DNA of 32,833 bases, taken from assembly GCA_028683855.1 (NCBI GenBank), contig JAQUHA010000008.1, positions 1 to 32,833 of the forward strand. The letters run 5' to 3'. The first letter of the stretch is position 1. Each line of letters starts with the position of its first letter. Position numbers and translations under genes: made by a program. This DNA is from Desulfuromonadaceae bacterium (GTDB lineage Bacteria; Desulfobacterota; Desulfuromonadia; Geobacterales; Pseudopelobacteraceae). Positions 24,418-31,579 of the stretch are shown piece by piece. The notes beneath the pieces were generated by a model, which was not told where the DNA came from, searched no databases, and saw nothing but the letters and a program-made list of their open reading frames with translations.

Positions 24418-25212
24418 TCATCCCCCCTTTCCAAGATGTCTGAAAAGTGCTGTTATCTGACCGTTCAGCTCACCAAATGACACCTCCAGCACCCTAAAAA
24501 ACACTGTTAGCGTAATTCCCATAACAATCAGACCTAGTCCTACATTAAGAGGGAGACTAATCATAAATATATTCATTTGAGGAAAGGCTCTAGCCATTAT
24601 TCCAAGAGCAACGGTAGTCAGAAGAAGGGCAACCATAACCGGAGCGGCAAGACGAATGCCTATTATAAAAATATCCGCAGTGCGTATAACCAGAAAATGG
24701 ATAAGCTCACCGCTTATATGCCACCCCCCCAATGGAATTACCTGAAAACTGTCAATTATGGCACGAATGAAAATATGGTGGATGTTCAACGAAAGAAAAA
24801 TGAGTGTTGCAAAAAGGGTCTGAATTACAGACATGATCTGAGTCTGAGTCCCTTGCGACGGATCAATTATTGACGAGATCGTGAGTCCCATCTGCATGCC
24901 TATAATCTGTCCGCTGAATTCAACAGCTGCAAAAATTATCTGGCTTATTAAAGCCAGAGTCAGACCTATCATCAATTCGCTTAAAAGCAGCAGAACGAGC
25001 GCAAAAGCATCTGACGGGATTTCTGGCGGCTTCACAGAAAGCGTCGGAAAACAGAGCAAAGTAATCATGAATACTGTAATTGTTTTGATACGAACAGGCA
25101 GGGTACGCCCGCCGAAAACCGGCAGGGCGGCAAAGATGCCGGCTACACGGCTCAGCACGAGCATGAAGAAAATTACTTCTCGCGGGGTAGGAAAAGGGAG
25201 CAGCGGAAACAT
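24418..25212 (-). CDS. fliR: Flagellar export gate protein FliR
   Basis: Integral membrane component of the flagellar type III export gate, where it forms part of the FliP-FliQ-FliR helical pore. The 264 residues match the family. The N-terminus MFPLLPFPTPREVIFFMLVLSRVAG and the block FPTLSVKPPEIP are FliR-like, and long hydrophobic helices occur throughout (LLLSELMIGLTLALISQII, APVMVALLLTTVALGIMA). The conserved GQIIGMQMGLTISSIIDP region is intact. The ATG at 25212 is seven bases after the fliQ stop. A 6-bp hairpin (25215-25230) covers the fliQ stop and the region just before this ATG. Its stop TGA is followed directly by flhB. Confidence 0.95.
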   Translation of the reverse strand: MFPLLPFPTPREVIFFMLVLSRVAGIFAALPVFGGRTLPVRIKTITVFMITLLCFPTLSVKPPEIPSDAFALVLLLLSELMIGLTLALISQIIFAAVEFSGQIIGMQMGLTISSIIDPSQGTQTQIMSVIQTLFATLIFLSLNIHHIFIRAIIDSFQVIPLGGWHISGELIHFLVIRTADIFIIGIRLAAPVMVALLLTTVALGIMARAFPQMNIFMISLPLNVGLGLIVMGITLTVFFRVLEVSFGELNGQITALFRHLGKGG

Positions 25213-25219
25213 GGTGAGG

Positions 25220-25489
25220 CTAACGCCTCATGGTTGCGATAAATGAATATATTTCACGTGTAAAGTCGCTCATATAGCTCATCATCCATGGAAAGAAAAT
25301 GATCATGGCAACCATTACTGCAATTATTTTAGGAGCAAATGCCAGAGTTGCTTCGTTTATTGAAGTAACAGCCTGAAAGACACTGATCAGAAGTCCTATA
25401 AGCAGGCTGGCAATAAGAAGCGGGGCTGCAAGCATAAGCGTCGCTTCAAAGCTGCGGCGGGCGAGTTGTACTACTAATTCCGGAGTCAT
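25220..25489 (-). CDS. fliQ: Flagellar export gate protein FliQ
   Basis: Small two-helix membrane protein of the export gate. The 89 residues match the family length. It starts MTPELVVQLARRSFEATLML, then a first helix (AAPLLIASLLIGLLISVFQAVTSI) with the FQAVTSINEATLAFAPK motif, and a second helix (IIAVMVAMIIFFPWMMSYMSDF). The start at 25489 is chosen because AGGTGA lies about five bases before it; the longer frame to 25540 overlaps fliP. It begins eight bases after the fliP stop. Confidence 0.95.
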   Translation of the reverse strand: MTPELVVQLARRSFEATLMLAAPLLIASLLIGLLISVFQAVTSINEATLAFAPKIIAVMVAMIIFFPWMMSYMSDFTREIYSFIATMRR

Positions 25490-25497
25490 GGCGTCAC

Positions 25498-26265
25498 CTA
25501 CCCAAAACTTTTTACTAGTGAACCGATAACCAATCCCCATCCATCAACCAGAACAAAAAGTAATATTTTGAACGGCAGGGAGATCATAACCGGCGGCAGC
25601 ATCATCATACCCATAGACATAAGCACTGATGCGACGACCATATCTACTACAATAAACGGAATATAAATCAGGAAACCTATCTGGAAAGCGGTACGAAGCT
25701 CCGAAATCATAAACGCCGGAATCACTGTCAAGGTCGGAATTTCAGAAGCATTTTTTGGCTGTTGCATTTTTGAAAGACTTACAAATAGTGCCAGATCTTT
25801 TTCTCTGGTCTGGGAAAGCATAAACGTTCTAACAGGCTTAACTGCCAACTCCATCGCCTGCTCCTGATTTATCTGCTGAGCCTTCCAGGGTTGATAGGCT
25901 TCTTTATTTATCTGCTGCCAGACAGGAGTCATAATAAAGAATGTCAAAAACATTGAAAGCGATATAATTACCTGGTTGGATGGTGCTGCCTGCGTCCCCA
26001 TTGCAGTACGTAGAAATGAGAGTACAACGGAAATCCGTGTAAAAGAGGTTGTCATTATCAACAGTCCGGGGGCAAGCGACATGACCGTTAACAGGAGGAA
26101 AATCTGAACTGTTACAGCGACATCATTCGGTTTTGTAGCCGAGCCTACACCGATGTTAAGCGAAGGGATGGCAATAGGTTCAGCTGATGCAGCAGCACCG
26201 GCAAGCAGTAACAGTACTGTAATCGCAAAAATAGCGGCGCGTTTGGCATTATACCGGGTCATCAT
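25498..26265 (-). CDS. fliP: Flagellar export gate protein FliP
   Basis: Core pore-forming subunit of the flagellar export gate. The 255 residues begin with a cleavable signal peptide (AIFAITVLLLLAGAAASA), as usual for FliP. The family signatures are present: LAPGLLIMTTSFTRISVVLSFLR (shown in parts, about 60-85), the MFLTFFIMTPVW helix, and the C-terminal AFMISELRTAFQIGF and VASVLMSMGMMMLPPVMISLPFK regions. The ATG at 26265 overlaps the fliO stop by four bases; a second ATG follows directly and could also be used. It belongs to the fliO-P-Q-R string. Confidence 0.96.
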   Translation of the reverse strand: MMTRYNAKRAAIFAITVLLLLAGAAASAEPIAIPSLNIGVGSATKPNDVAVTVQIFLLLTVMSLAPGLLIMTTSFTRISVVLSFLRTAMGTQAAPSNQVIISLSMFLTFFIMTPVWQQINKEAYQPWKAQQINQEQAMELAVKPVRTFMLSQTREKDLALFVSLSKMQQPKNASEIPTLTVIPAFMISELRTAFQIGFLIYIPFIVVDMVVASVLMSMGMMMLPPVMISLPFKILLFVLVDGWGLVIGSLVKSFG

Positions 26266-26681
26266 TGTCTCTGTCTGAAACGATTCAGTAAAGTGGCAAA
26301 ACTAGCCTGCTGTTCCTTCTCTTCAATAACTTCAATCTCTTCGAGCATATCTATCTGTTTTACAAGCTGCAGTCCTGCTTCGCTGCTTGAAAGCAGCATA
26401 TACTCCCCCCCCACTTCAACAAGGAGTAAAGATTTTTTCGGCCCAAGATAACGGGTTTCAATTATGCGAATATTTTTTGCGATTAGCTGCTGACCAACCG
26501 GCAATCTTTTAATAAACCTACCTGAAAAATGCCAGGTAATCAGTATAAGACCAACAACTAAAGCTAATGCAGCTAACATCTGTAGGAAACTTGCCAGAAA
26601 ACTGAACTCCTGACTTGAGCTTTCTGCTGCCAATGCTATTGATGGGAAGATGCTTAAAAGTGCGAAAAGCGCACATATCAC
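26262..26681 (-). CDS. fliO: Flagellar biosynthesis protein FliO
   Basis: Assembly factor that helps build the FliP ring in the membrane. The 139 residues have a hydrophobic N-terminal segment resembling a signal peptide (LFALLSIFPSIALA), a membrane helix (MLAALALVVGLILITWHF), and a cytoplasmic domain with the FliO pattern IRIIETRYLGPKKSLLLVEV. The C-terminus is charged. FliO is poorly conserved, so identification rests on this pattern plus its position between fliN and fliP. The start is a GTG at 26681 that overlaps the fliN stop (GTGA), with GGAG about nine bases upstream. Confidence 0.88.
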   Translation of the reverse strand: MICALFALLSIFPSIALAAESSSQEFSFLASFLQMLAALALVVGLILITWHFSGRFIKRLPVGQQLIAKNIRIIETRYLGPKKSLLLVEVGGEYMLLSSSEAGLQLVKQIDMLEEIEVIEEKEQQASFATLLNRFRQRQ

Positions 26682-26968
26682 AGAATTTTCTCCACCCGCT
26701 CGTTTGGAGATACGATATCAACCAGACGAACCCCGAACTTCTCATTTACAACAACAGCCTCACCGCGAGCCACCAGTTTAGAATTAACAAATATATCCAG
26801 AGGTTCACCAGCCAGCTTTGTCAATTCAACAACAGCGCCCTGATTTAACTGTAAAATATCCTTCACCAACAGTTTGGTTCTACCAAGTTCAACCGTGACC
26901 TGCAGTGGTATATCGAGTATGAAATCAAGGTTTTTCTTATCGAGTGGTGCTTCGGTTGTATCAGCCAC
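26678..26968 (-). CDS. fliN: Flagellar motor switch protein FliN
   Basis: C-ring protein at the base of the motor; with FliM it sets rotation direction. The 96 residues are mostly one SpoA domain: DIPLQVTVELGRTKLLVKDI, LNQGAVVELTKLAGEPLDI, then VNSKLVARGEAVVVNEKFGV. The short N-terminus means this is the plain FliN form, not a FliY fusion with a CheC domain. The start is a GTG at 26968 that overlaps the fliM TAG stop by one base, with AGGGGG upstream inside fliM. Confidence 0.95.
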   Translation of the reverse strand: MADTTEAPLDKKNLDFILDIPLQVTVELGRTKLLVKDILQLNQGAVVELTKLAGEPLDIFVNSKLVARGEAVVVNEKFGVRLVDIVSPNERVEKIL

Positions 26969-27957
26969 TACAGCCCCCTATTGTCATAAATCTTACTTAT
27001 CTGAATCGCTTTATTCCCATGCCTTATGCCGGGTACACCAAAATATTTCGGTACACCCTCCATTTTCACAAGCATATCGCTTGAACACGCTTTGTCGAGC
27101 ATTATGGTGTCTCCGGGGGCAAGGTCCAGAAGCTCCCTGAGTGTTATACTGGCATTTCCCATTTCGACTGATGCCTCCATTGGAGCTTCCATTATTCCGG
27201 AGGAAAGACGATGCGACCAGAGCGGATCAATCGCCATAAGATCAAACTGCATTCCAGTCTTAAGCTTATCCCTGATAGGATCGATTGTCATATACGGCAC
27301 GGCAAACATCATATTACCGGAAATATCGTCAATCTGTATTTTAAGAGTCATTGTGACTATCTGATATTCAGGGGGAACTATATTGAGAAGACGTGGATTT
27401 GTTTCCATGCGGAGTAGACTCATATGAGTAGGGTGCAGCGGCGCCCACGCTTTTTCCAGATCCTGCAGTGCATCTCCGACAATTTTCTCCATCAGTCGAA
27501 GCTCTATTGAGGTAAACATACGGTTGGCGGTCGATACCTTTGCACTGCCGGCTCCACCCATCAGGCTGTCAACAAGTGACAATACAAGCGTATTATCAAA
27601 CGATATAAGAGCTGCGCCCTTAAGCGGATCGATCTTGAAAATACCCATACATACCGGTGAGGCAAGAGTCTGGAGGAAATCGTCAAATTTATATGATCTC
27701 GCTCCCACTTTTTTTATTTCAACTGATTTGCGCAGACGGTTGGAAAGGTTCACCCTGTTCGAGCGTATAAAACTATCGTAAATAATATCAAGATTTGGAA
27801 CAGAACCTTTTTGGCTGTCCGAGTTGATCAGATCATAGTTTGATACGGCACCTTCAGCTTTTGCAAGCTCTTTTTCCGGTTCTATCCGACCTTCAAAGAC
27901 TGCGTTCAGCAATCCTTCAATCTCTGCCTTTGTAAGAATTTTTTCCATTGCTGCCAT
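26968..27957 (-). CDS. fliM: Flagellar motor switch protein FliM
   Basis: C-ring protein that binds phospho-CheY. The 329 residues have the three expected parts: the N-terminal CheY-binding peptide with EIEGLL (about 12-17), the middle CheC-like domain from about 55 to 235 (for example SNRVNLSNRLRKSVEIK and GGAGSAKVSTANRMFTSIE), and a C-terminal SpoA domain (ASVEMGNASITLRELLDLA) that pairs with FliN. The GGAG motif of the middle domain, common to FliM, is present. The start at 27957 is supported by AGG seven bases upstream; an internal ATG three codons later is possible. It is preceded closely by fliL (8 bp). Confidence 0.96.
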   Translation of the reverse strand: MAAMEKILTKAEIEGLLNAVFEGRIEPEKELAKAEGAVSNYDLINSDSQKGSVPNLDIIYDSFIRSNRVNLSNRLRKSVEIKKVGARSYKFDDFLQTLASPVCMGIFKIDPLKGAALISFDNTLVLSLVDSLMGGAGSAKVSTANRMFTSIELRLMEKIVGDALQDLEKAWAPLHPTHMSLLRMETNPRLLNIVPPEYQIVTMTLKIQIDDISGNMMFAVPYMTIDPIRDKLKTGMQFDLMAIDPLWSHRLSSGIMEAPMEASVEMGNASITLRELLDLAPGDTIMLDKACSSDMLVKMEGVPKYFGVPGIRHGNKAIQISKIYDNRGL

Positions 27958-27965
27958 TTAGCTAC

Positions 27966-28547
27966 CTATTGAACTACGAAGTCAGTGAAGTAAACTTTGG
28001 CGATTTTACCAGGAGGAATATTTCTGTTAATGGCAGCAAGTATTTCATCCTTTAATGTATTTTTCCCTTGAACGTCCTGAATATCCTGCAATGTTTTTGC
28101 ACTTAACAGAATCAGTACGGAGTCACGGATTGGAGCCATACGACCCTCAATTTCCGCCTTTATAGCCGGACTGACCATTTCCAGTTCAACTTTTACCTTC
28201 AGGTAGCGAAGCTCCTGACCATCATAAATATTTACTATAAAGGGGTCGAGTGGAAAAATATTGGCAGAGGGTCCACCTACTGCCGTTGCGCCAGCCGCAG
28301 CAGCAGGAGCGGCGCCACCATGTGCACCTGCAGCCGGAGCAGCGGCAGCACCATGTTCGCCTGCAGCAGGGGTAGCCTCACCCTCTTTTTCGGTTTTTTT
28401 GTCCCCTTTACCTAACATCATAAAGGCAACAACTCCCAAAACCAGAGCGACAGCAACTGCAGCGCCGATAATAATAAAAAGTTTCTTCTTGCCGCCACCG
28501 GCATTCTCAGCTTCAGCTTCTACAGGTGCCTGCTCATCTTTAGCCAT
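27966..28547 (-). CDS. fliL: Flagellar basal body-associated protein FliL
   Basis: Inner-membrane protein that surrounds and stabilises the stator units. The 193 residues have a charged N-terminus, one membrane helix (LFIIIGAAVAVALVLGVVAFMM, about 33-54 in two parts), an Ala/Gly/His-rich periplasmic linker of about 40 residues and the C-terminal FliL domain beginning at FPLDPFIVNIYDGQELRYLKV with the characteristic IRDSVLILLSAKT. The linker is much longer and more repetitive than in many FliL proteins. The start at 28547 has GGGGGA about five bases upstream; the open frame continues to 28631 without support. A 163-bp gap separates it from flgE and contains two structured elements. Confidence 0.95.
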   Translation of the reverse strand: MAKDEQAPVEAEAENAGGGKKKLFIIIGAAVAVALVLGVVAFMMLGKGDKKTEKEGEATPAAGEHGAAAAPAAGAHGGAAPAAAAGATAVGGPSANIFPLDPFIVNIYDGQELRYLKVKVELEMVSPAIKAEIEGRMAPIRDSVLILLSAKTLQDIQDVQGKNTLKDEILAAINRNIPPGKIAKVYFTDFVVQ

Positions 28548-28568
28548 GTTATCCCCCACGAAATGGAT

Positions 28569-28588
28569 AATTAATGAATAGATTAATT
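28569..28588. repeat. 7-bp inverted repeat upstream of fliL
   Basis: AATTAAT and ATTAATT form a perfect 7-bp inverted repeat with six bases between, 22 bp upstream of the fliL ATG. The surroundings are AT-rich, so chance is a real possibility. It could be an operator for an internal promoter between flgE and fliL; no strong promoter boxes are visible. Confidence 0.3.
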
Positions 28589-28641
28589 TTGACAGCAATA
28601 TGTAAAACGAATCAGCTGTTTTTGCAACCATTTAAACAGTT

Positions 28642-28680
28642 ACGGAGGCATACTCCTTACAAATCGGAATACGCCCCCGT
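28642..28680 (-). other. Long RNA hairpin between flgE and fliL
   Basis: Read on the minus strand, ACGGGGGCGTATTCC and GGAGTATGCCTCCGT form a 15-bp stem around a nine-base loop. Three of the pairs are G-U wobbles in minus-strand RNA; on the plus strand they would be A-C mismatches, so the fold is specific to the flagellar transcript. There is no U tract after the stem. It starts about 30 bp after the flgE stop. Confidence 0.6.
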
Positions 28681-28710
28681 CCTTGCAGCCTGACTACTGA
28701 AGGATTCTAG

Positions 28711-30408
28711 TTATCGCTTCAGGTTCAAAACTTCCTGTGTCATCTCATCTGCAGTAGTGATGGTTTTTGAATTTGCTGAATATGCTCGCTGAGTCAGTAT
28801 CATTTTTACAAACTGTGCTGCCATATCTACGTTACTGGACTCTAACTGGTTTGAGAAAAATTTCTCTGTTGTTCCATTGATTTTATTGTCTGAAACTGAG
28901 AAACCGGAAGTCTGAACACCTGCAAAAGTGTTTATCTTATATAAAGAACCACCAAGTTTCTCCATTGCACCCGGGTTTGACGGGTTTATAACTGCAATTC
29001 TCTGACAGGCTGCAATATCCGCCAACGTCGCGGTTGCTGTAGGAATTCCTATAGCATTGGTAGAGTTGTAATAATAAGTGTCTCCGTATTTACCTACGTA
29101 TGTTATCAGACCATCAGCGTCAATTTTGGATATTTTACTAAAAGCAGCCCCAGATGCTGATGTAAATATTGAAAAAGCGGTATCGGCGGCAGTGTTATCT
29201 GCATTAGCCTGAGTGATTAAAAGTGGATCTGCAGCTACAGTTGCTATATGCGCGTTAACCTCGTTTGCCGCCTGCGAAGCATTTGCAGAGGCAGTCGTAA
29301 GGGATGTCACAGCGTCATTGGCTGCGGTTGCTGCGGCTAAAGCGGCTGTAGCTGCAGCCGGGTCAGTAGTAGGAAGCCCTGCATATGCATTCAAAGCTGC
29401 TACAACCTGTGCCAGATCGTATGCTGCACCCGCATTATTAGGGGTATCATCAAGTGCCAGAGCTATTTTCTGGAAAGCCGGATCTAAAGCAGTTAGCGAA
29501 ATGTGTGCAGAGTTAAGTGCAGCGCCGGCTGTCGTATTTGCTGCACTTGCCGTGTTTGCATTTGCGTCATTCGGATTTGCGGAAAGGTTGGCAGCAGCGG
29601 CTGTAAGAGCTTCTGATGCCGTTATTGCCACGTTTGCATTTGTAGTCGCTGTTGTCGAGAGTGTCACCAGGCTGTTGGCTGCAGCCACAGCGGCTGTTGC
29701 GCTTTTCACAGCGGCAGCGGCAGCTGAGATAGCGTCAGGATAACCACTAAGTGTCGCTGCTGCTGATGCTGTCTGTGCGGCTACAAGTCCAGTTTTGGCG
29801 GCGGTCAAAGCCTCAACGGCTTTTTTTGCTGAATCTGTTGCACCACCATCATTAGCGCTTACAGTATCAGGATCGAGATACACCGTTTTGGCAGTTGCGT
29901 CAGCCATACTACCAGCGGCAACAGTAACAGGGTCGATAGTTGCTGTAAGGGCAGACTGTATAGCTGCAGTATTGTCTGTGAATTGAATCCCGTTCCCTGA
30001 CGTATCAACAACCTGATATCCGTCTGGATTTACCAGAAATTTGGAAGCATCCAGCCTGAATGCACCCGCTCGTGTCAATGTCGCTGTTGCCTGTGAAGTC
30101 AGTGGAGTCGGTTGTTCCGGTGTCTTCAGAGCAAAAAAACAGTTCCCTTGTATAGCAAGATCTGTAACTACTTCACTGTTTTCAAATGATCCCTGACTGA
30201 ATACCGTATCAACTGCCTGGATCTGACTGCCACGCCCTATTTGTGAGTTGTTCGCGATATTAACAGACAGCATATCGGAAAATACCATACGCCCGCTTTT
30301 AAAGCCTATCGTGTTAACATTTGAAAGGTTATTGCCAATTACGTTGATTGCTTCTGCGTTGCCTAATAGACCACTTACTCCTGTGAATAATGCTGATGTA
30401 ACGCTCAT
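28711..30408 (-). CDS. flgE: Flagellar hook protein FlgE with alanine-rich insertion
   Basis: Subunit of the flagellar hook, the universal joint between rod and filament. The N-terminus (ALFTGVSGLLGNAEAINVIG and NNLSNVNTIGFKSGR, residues 6-40) and C-terminus (QLESSNVDMAAQFVKMI, AYSANSKTITTADEM) are classic rod/hook coiled-coil ends. An inner domain appears at 84-140 (LAIQGNCFFAL, AGAFRLD, NPDGYQV) and again after about 428 (GLITYVGKYGDTYYY). Between them, about residues 190-425, lies an Ala/Thr/Asn-rich region that does not look like the usual beta-rich hook outer domain and contains an internal duplication. The 565-residue length is above the 400-450 of many hooks. GGAGG lies seven bases before the ATG. 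It follows the TIGR02530-like gene by 103 bp. Confidence 0.92.
   Translation of the reverse strand: MSVTSALFTGVSGLLGNAEAINVIGNNLSNVNTIGFKSGRMVFSDMLSVNIANNSQIGRGSQIQAVDTVFSQGSFENSEVVTDLAIQGNCFFALKTPEQPTPLTSQATATLTRAGAFRLDASKFLVNPDGYQVVDTSGNGIQFTDNTAAIQSALTATIDPVTVAAGSMADATAKTVYLDPDTVSANDGGATDSAKKAVEALTAAKTGLVAAQTASAAATLSGYPDAISAAAAAVKSATAAVAAANSLVTLSTTATTNANVAITASEALTAAAANLSANPNDANANTASAANTTAGAALNSAHISLTALDPAFQKIALALDDTPNNAGAAYDLAQVVAALNAYAGLPTTDPAAATAALAAATAANDAVTSLTTASANASQAANEVNAHIATVAADPLLITQANADNTAADTAFSIFTSASGAAFSKISKIDADGLITYVGKYGDTYYYNSTNAIGIPTATATLADIAACQRIAVINPSNPGAMEKLGGSLYKINTFAGVQTSGFSVSDNKINGTTEKFFSNQLESSNVDMAAQFVKMILTQRAYSANSKTITTADEMTQEVLNLKR
29134..29841 (-). repeat. Internally duplicated Ala-rich coding region in flgE
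   Basis: Encodes residues of about 190-425 of FlgE. Two related units can be aligned with an offset of about 111-122 residues: GYPDA (222) with GLPTT (344), LVTLSTTATTNA (247) with AVTSLTTASANA (366), NTTAGAALNSA with NTAADTAFSIFTSA, and AFQKI (311) with AFSKI (422). The GCN-rich codon use also creates a spurious 176-codon open frame on the opposite strand. Confidence 0.65.
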
Positions 30409-30476
30409 TGTGTTGCCTCCTGTGTTGTTTGAGAGAGTTTTTGTGAATGAAACGCGTCAATCGGTCGGCGCTTCAA

Positions 30477-30513
30477 GGGCTTCCTCTCGGAGGACCAGCC
30501 CGGCTGTTTTTTT
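30477..30513 (+). other. Hairpin with following T run between orf and flgE
   Basis: GGGCTTCCTC (30477-30486) pairs with GAGGA (30490-30494) and AGCCC (30497-30501), with CC bulged and a three-base loop. Five bases (GGCTG) later comes a run of seven T (30507-30513) on the plus strand. The polarity would suit termination of antisense transcription into the flagellar operon. On the minus strand the hairpin lies between a 128-residue gene and flgE without a U tract. Confidence 0.4.
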
Positions 30514-30898
30514 AAATTACTACTGCTGAATCAATGTTTGTAAACACATTTCCCTTCATTTGACTCCTATCCATTGCAGTCACTACAGTTCTGTTTTTGA
30601 TACTTACTACCAATGCTGAATCTCCCATCATTACCAATGATTCTCTTCCCCCTTTTTGAGCTACGCTATTTACAGCCCCTTCAAGATTAGCAAGATCCGT
30701 GGATGAAAAATTGATATTTCGCGCCTTCAGCCTATCCTGGGCATGCTGAGAAAATTTAACCCCTTCAGACGGAAGCTTTTTGTCCAGAACCCTGGCAAAA
30801 GGAGAATCAGAGATGTTGCCGGATGCCGGTTTAGGCTGTTGCTGGCGGGCAAATCCTCCGGGTTGCACCGGATTTGGTATAAAAATCTGATCTACCAT
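30512..30898 (-). CDS. Flagellar operon protein of the TIGR02530 family
   Basis: A 128-residue soluble protein found in flagellar operons between flgD and flgE or fliL; its role in hook assembly is not established in what I know. The N-terminal half is Pro/Gln-rich and low in complexity (FARQQQPKPASGNISDSPFA). The C-terminal domain has the family pattern VKFSQHAQDRLKARNI, VSIKNRTVVTAMDRSQMK and the ending VFTNIDSAVVI. The ATG at 30898 is three bases after the flgD stop with a G run upstream (GGGGG). I recognise the family by sequence pattern and position; no enzymatic motif is visible. Confidence 0.85.
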   Translation of the reverse strand: MVDQIFIPNPVQPGGFARQQQPKPASGNISDSPFARVLDKKLPSEGVKFSQHAQDRLKARNINFSSTDLANLEGAVNSVAQKGGRESLVMMGDSALVVSIKNRTVVTAMDRSQMKGNVFTNIDSAVVI

Positions 30899-30901
30899 CG
30901 C

Positions 30902-31561
30902 TTAAACCCCCACGCTTATGACATTATTCAAAGGAACTGAAGTAGTACCGATTGTCAGCAAAGGTATACTGCCGGAGAGATCAACGCCATCGATTCTTCC
31001 GGTTGTATAAGTTGTTGATGTTACAGGACCGCCATTTAGATTAGATGCTGAAACCGCAAAATTGTAAGAACCGGCTGATACGAGATTATTACTATTGTCA
31101 CGACCATCCCAACTGTAGCTGTTGTCACCTGACTTAAGATCTTCAACGGTTGCGATTTTTATAATATGACCAATACTGTCCGTAATAGTAATTCGTGCCG
31201 ATGCTGCAATACCCTCTAGATCAAATTTAAGGTCAGTTGCATCAGTGCCGTTAAAAGTCGCAGTATTTCCGGTAGCCTTAACAGACCCGCCGATGAACGA
31301 CACCGCTGACAGACTTATTGAATTATTTTGTGCAGCTAGCATATTGTTCATTGCAGTACTGTTGTTATACGACTGTTCGACCAGCGACAGTTGTGAAAGC
31401 TGATCAAGCATCGCAGTTGCATCCTGTGGTTTTAATGGATCCTGATACTGCAATTGCGCGATAAAAAGTTTCATGAAGTCATCTTTGTTCATTCCATAAG
31501 ACGCCTTCATAGCTGCCTGTGCAGCTGCAGAATCCGTTGTAGCAGTTACTGTGCTTACCAT
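30902..31561 (-). CDS. flgD: Flagellar hook assembly (hook-cap) protein FlgD
   Basis: Caps the growing hook and guides FlgE polymerisation; it is removed after the hook is complete. The 219 residues have the N-terminal FlgD signature MNKDDFMKLFIAQLQYQDPL (24-43) followed by PQDATAMLDQLSQLSLVEQ. The C-terminal part is beta-rich, with a FlgD Ig-like/Tudor-like pattern (ARITITDSIGHIIKIA, then YSWDGRDNSNNLVSAGSYNF). The ATG at 31561 has GAGG upstream. It follows fliK by 18 bp and precedes the TIGR02530-like gene by three bases, consistent with one hook-assembly module. Confidence 0.94.
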   Translation of the reverse strand: MVSTVTATTDSAAAQAAMKASYGMNKDDFMKLFIAQLQYQDPLKPQDATAMLDQLSQLSLVEQSYNNSTAMNNMLAAQNNSISLSAVSFIGGSVKATGNTATFNGTDATDLKFDLEGIAASARITITDSIGHIIKIATVEDLKSGDNSYSWDGRDNSNNLVSAGSYNFAVSASNLNGGPVTSTTYTTGRIDGVDLSGSIPLLTIGTTSVPLNNVISVGV

Positions 31562-31579
31562 TTAACCCTCACCTCACTT

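Noticed and set aside
29213-29743. 176-codon Ala-rich open frame on the plus strand
   Set aside because: Mirror of the GCN-rich flgE insertion; open frames opposite Ala-rich coding sequence are expected, and it lacks a ribosome binding site of note.
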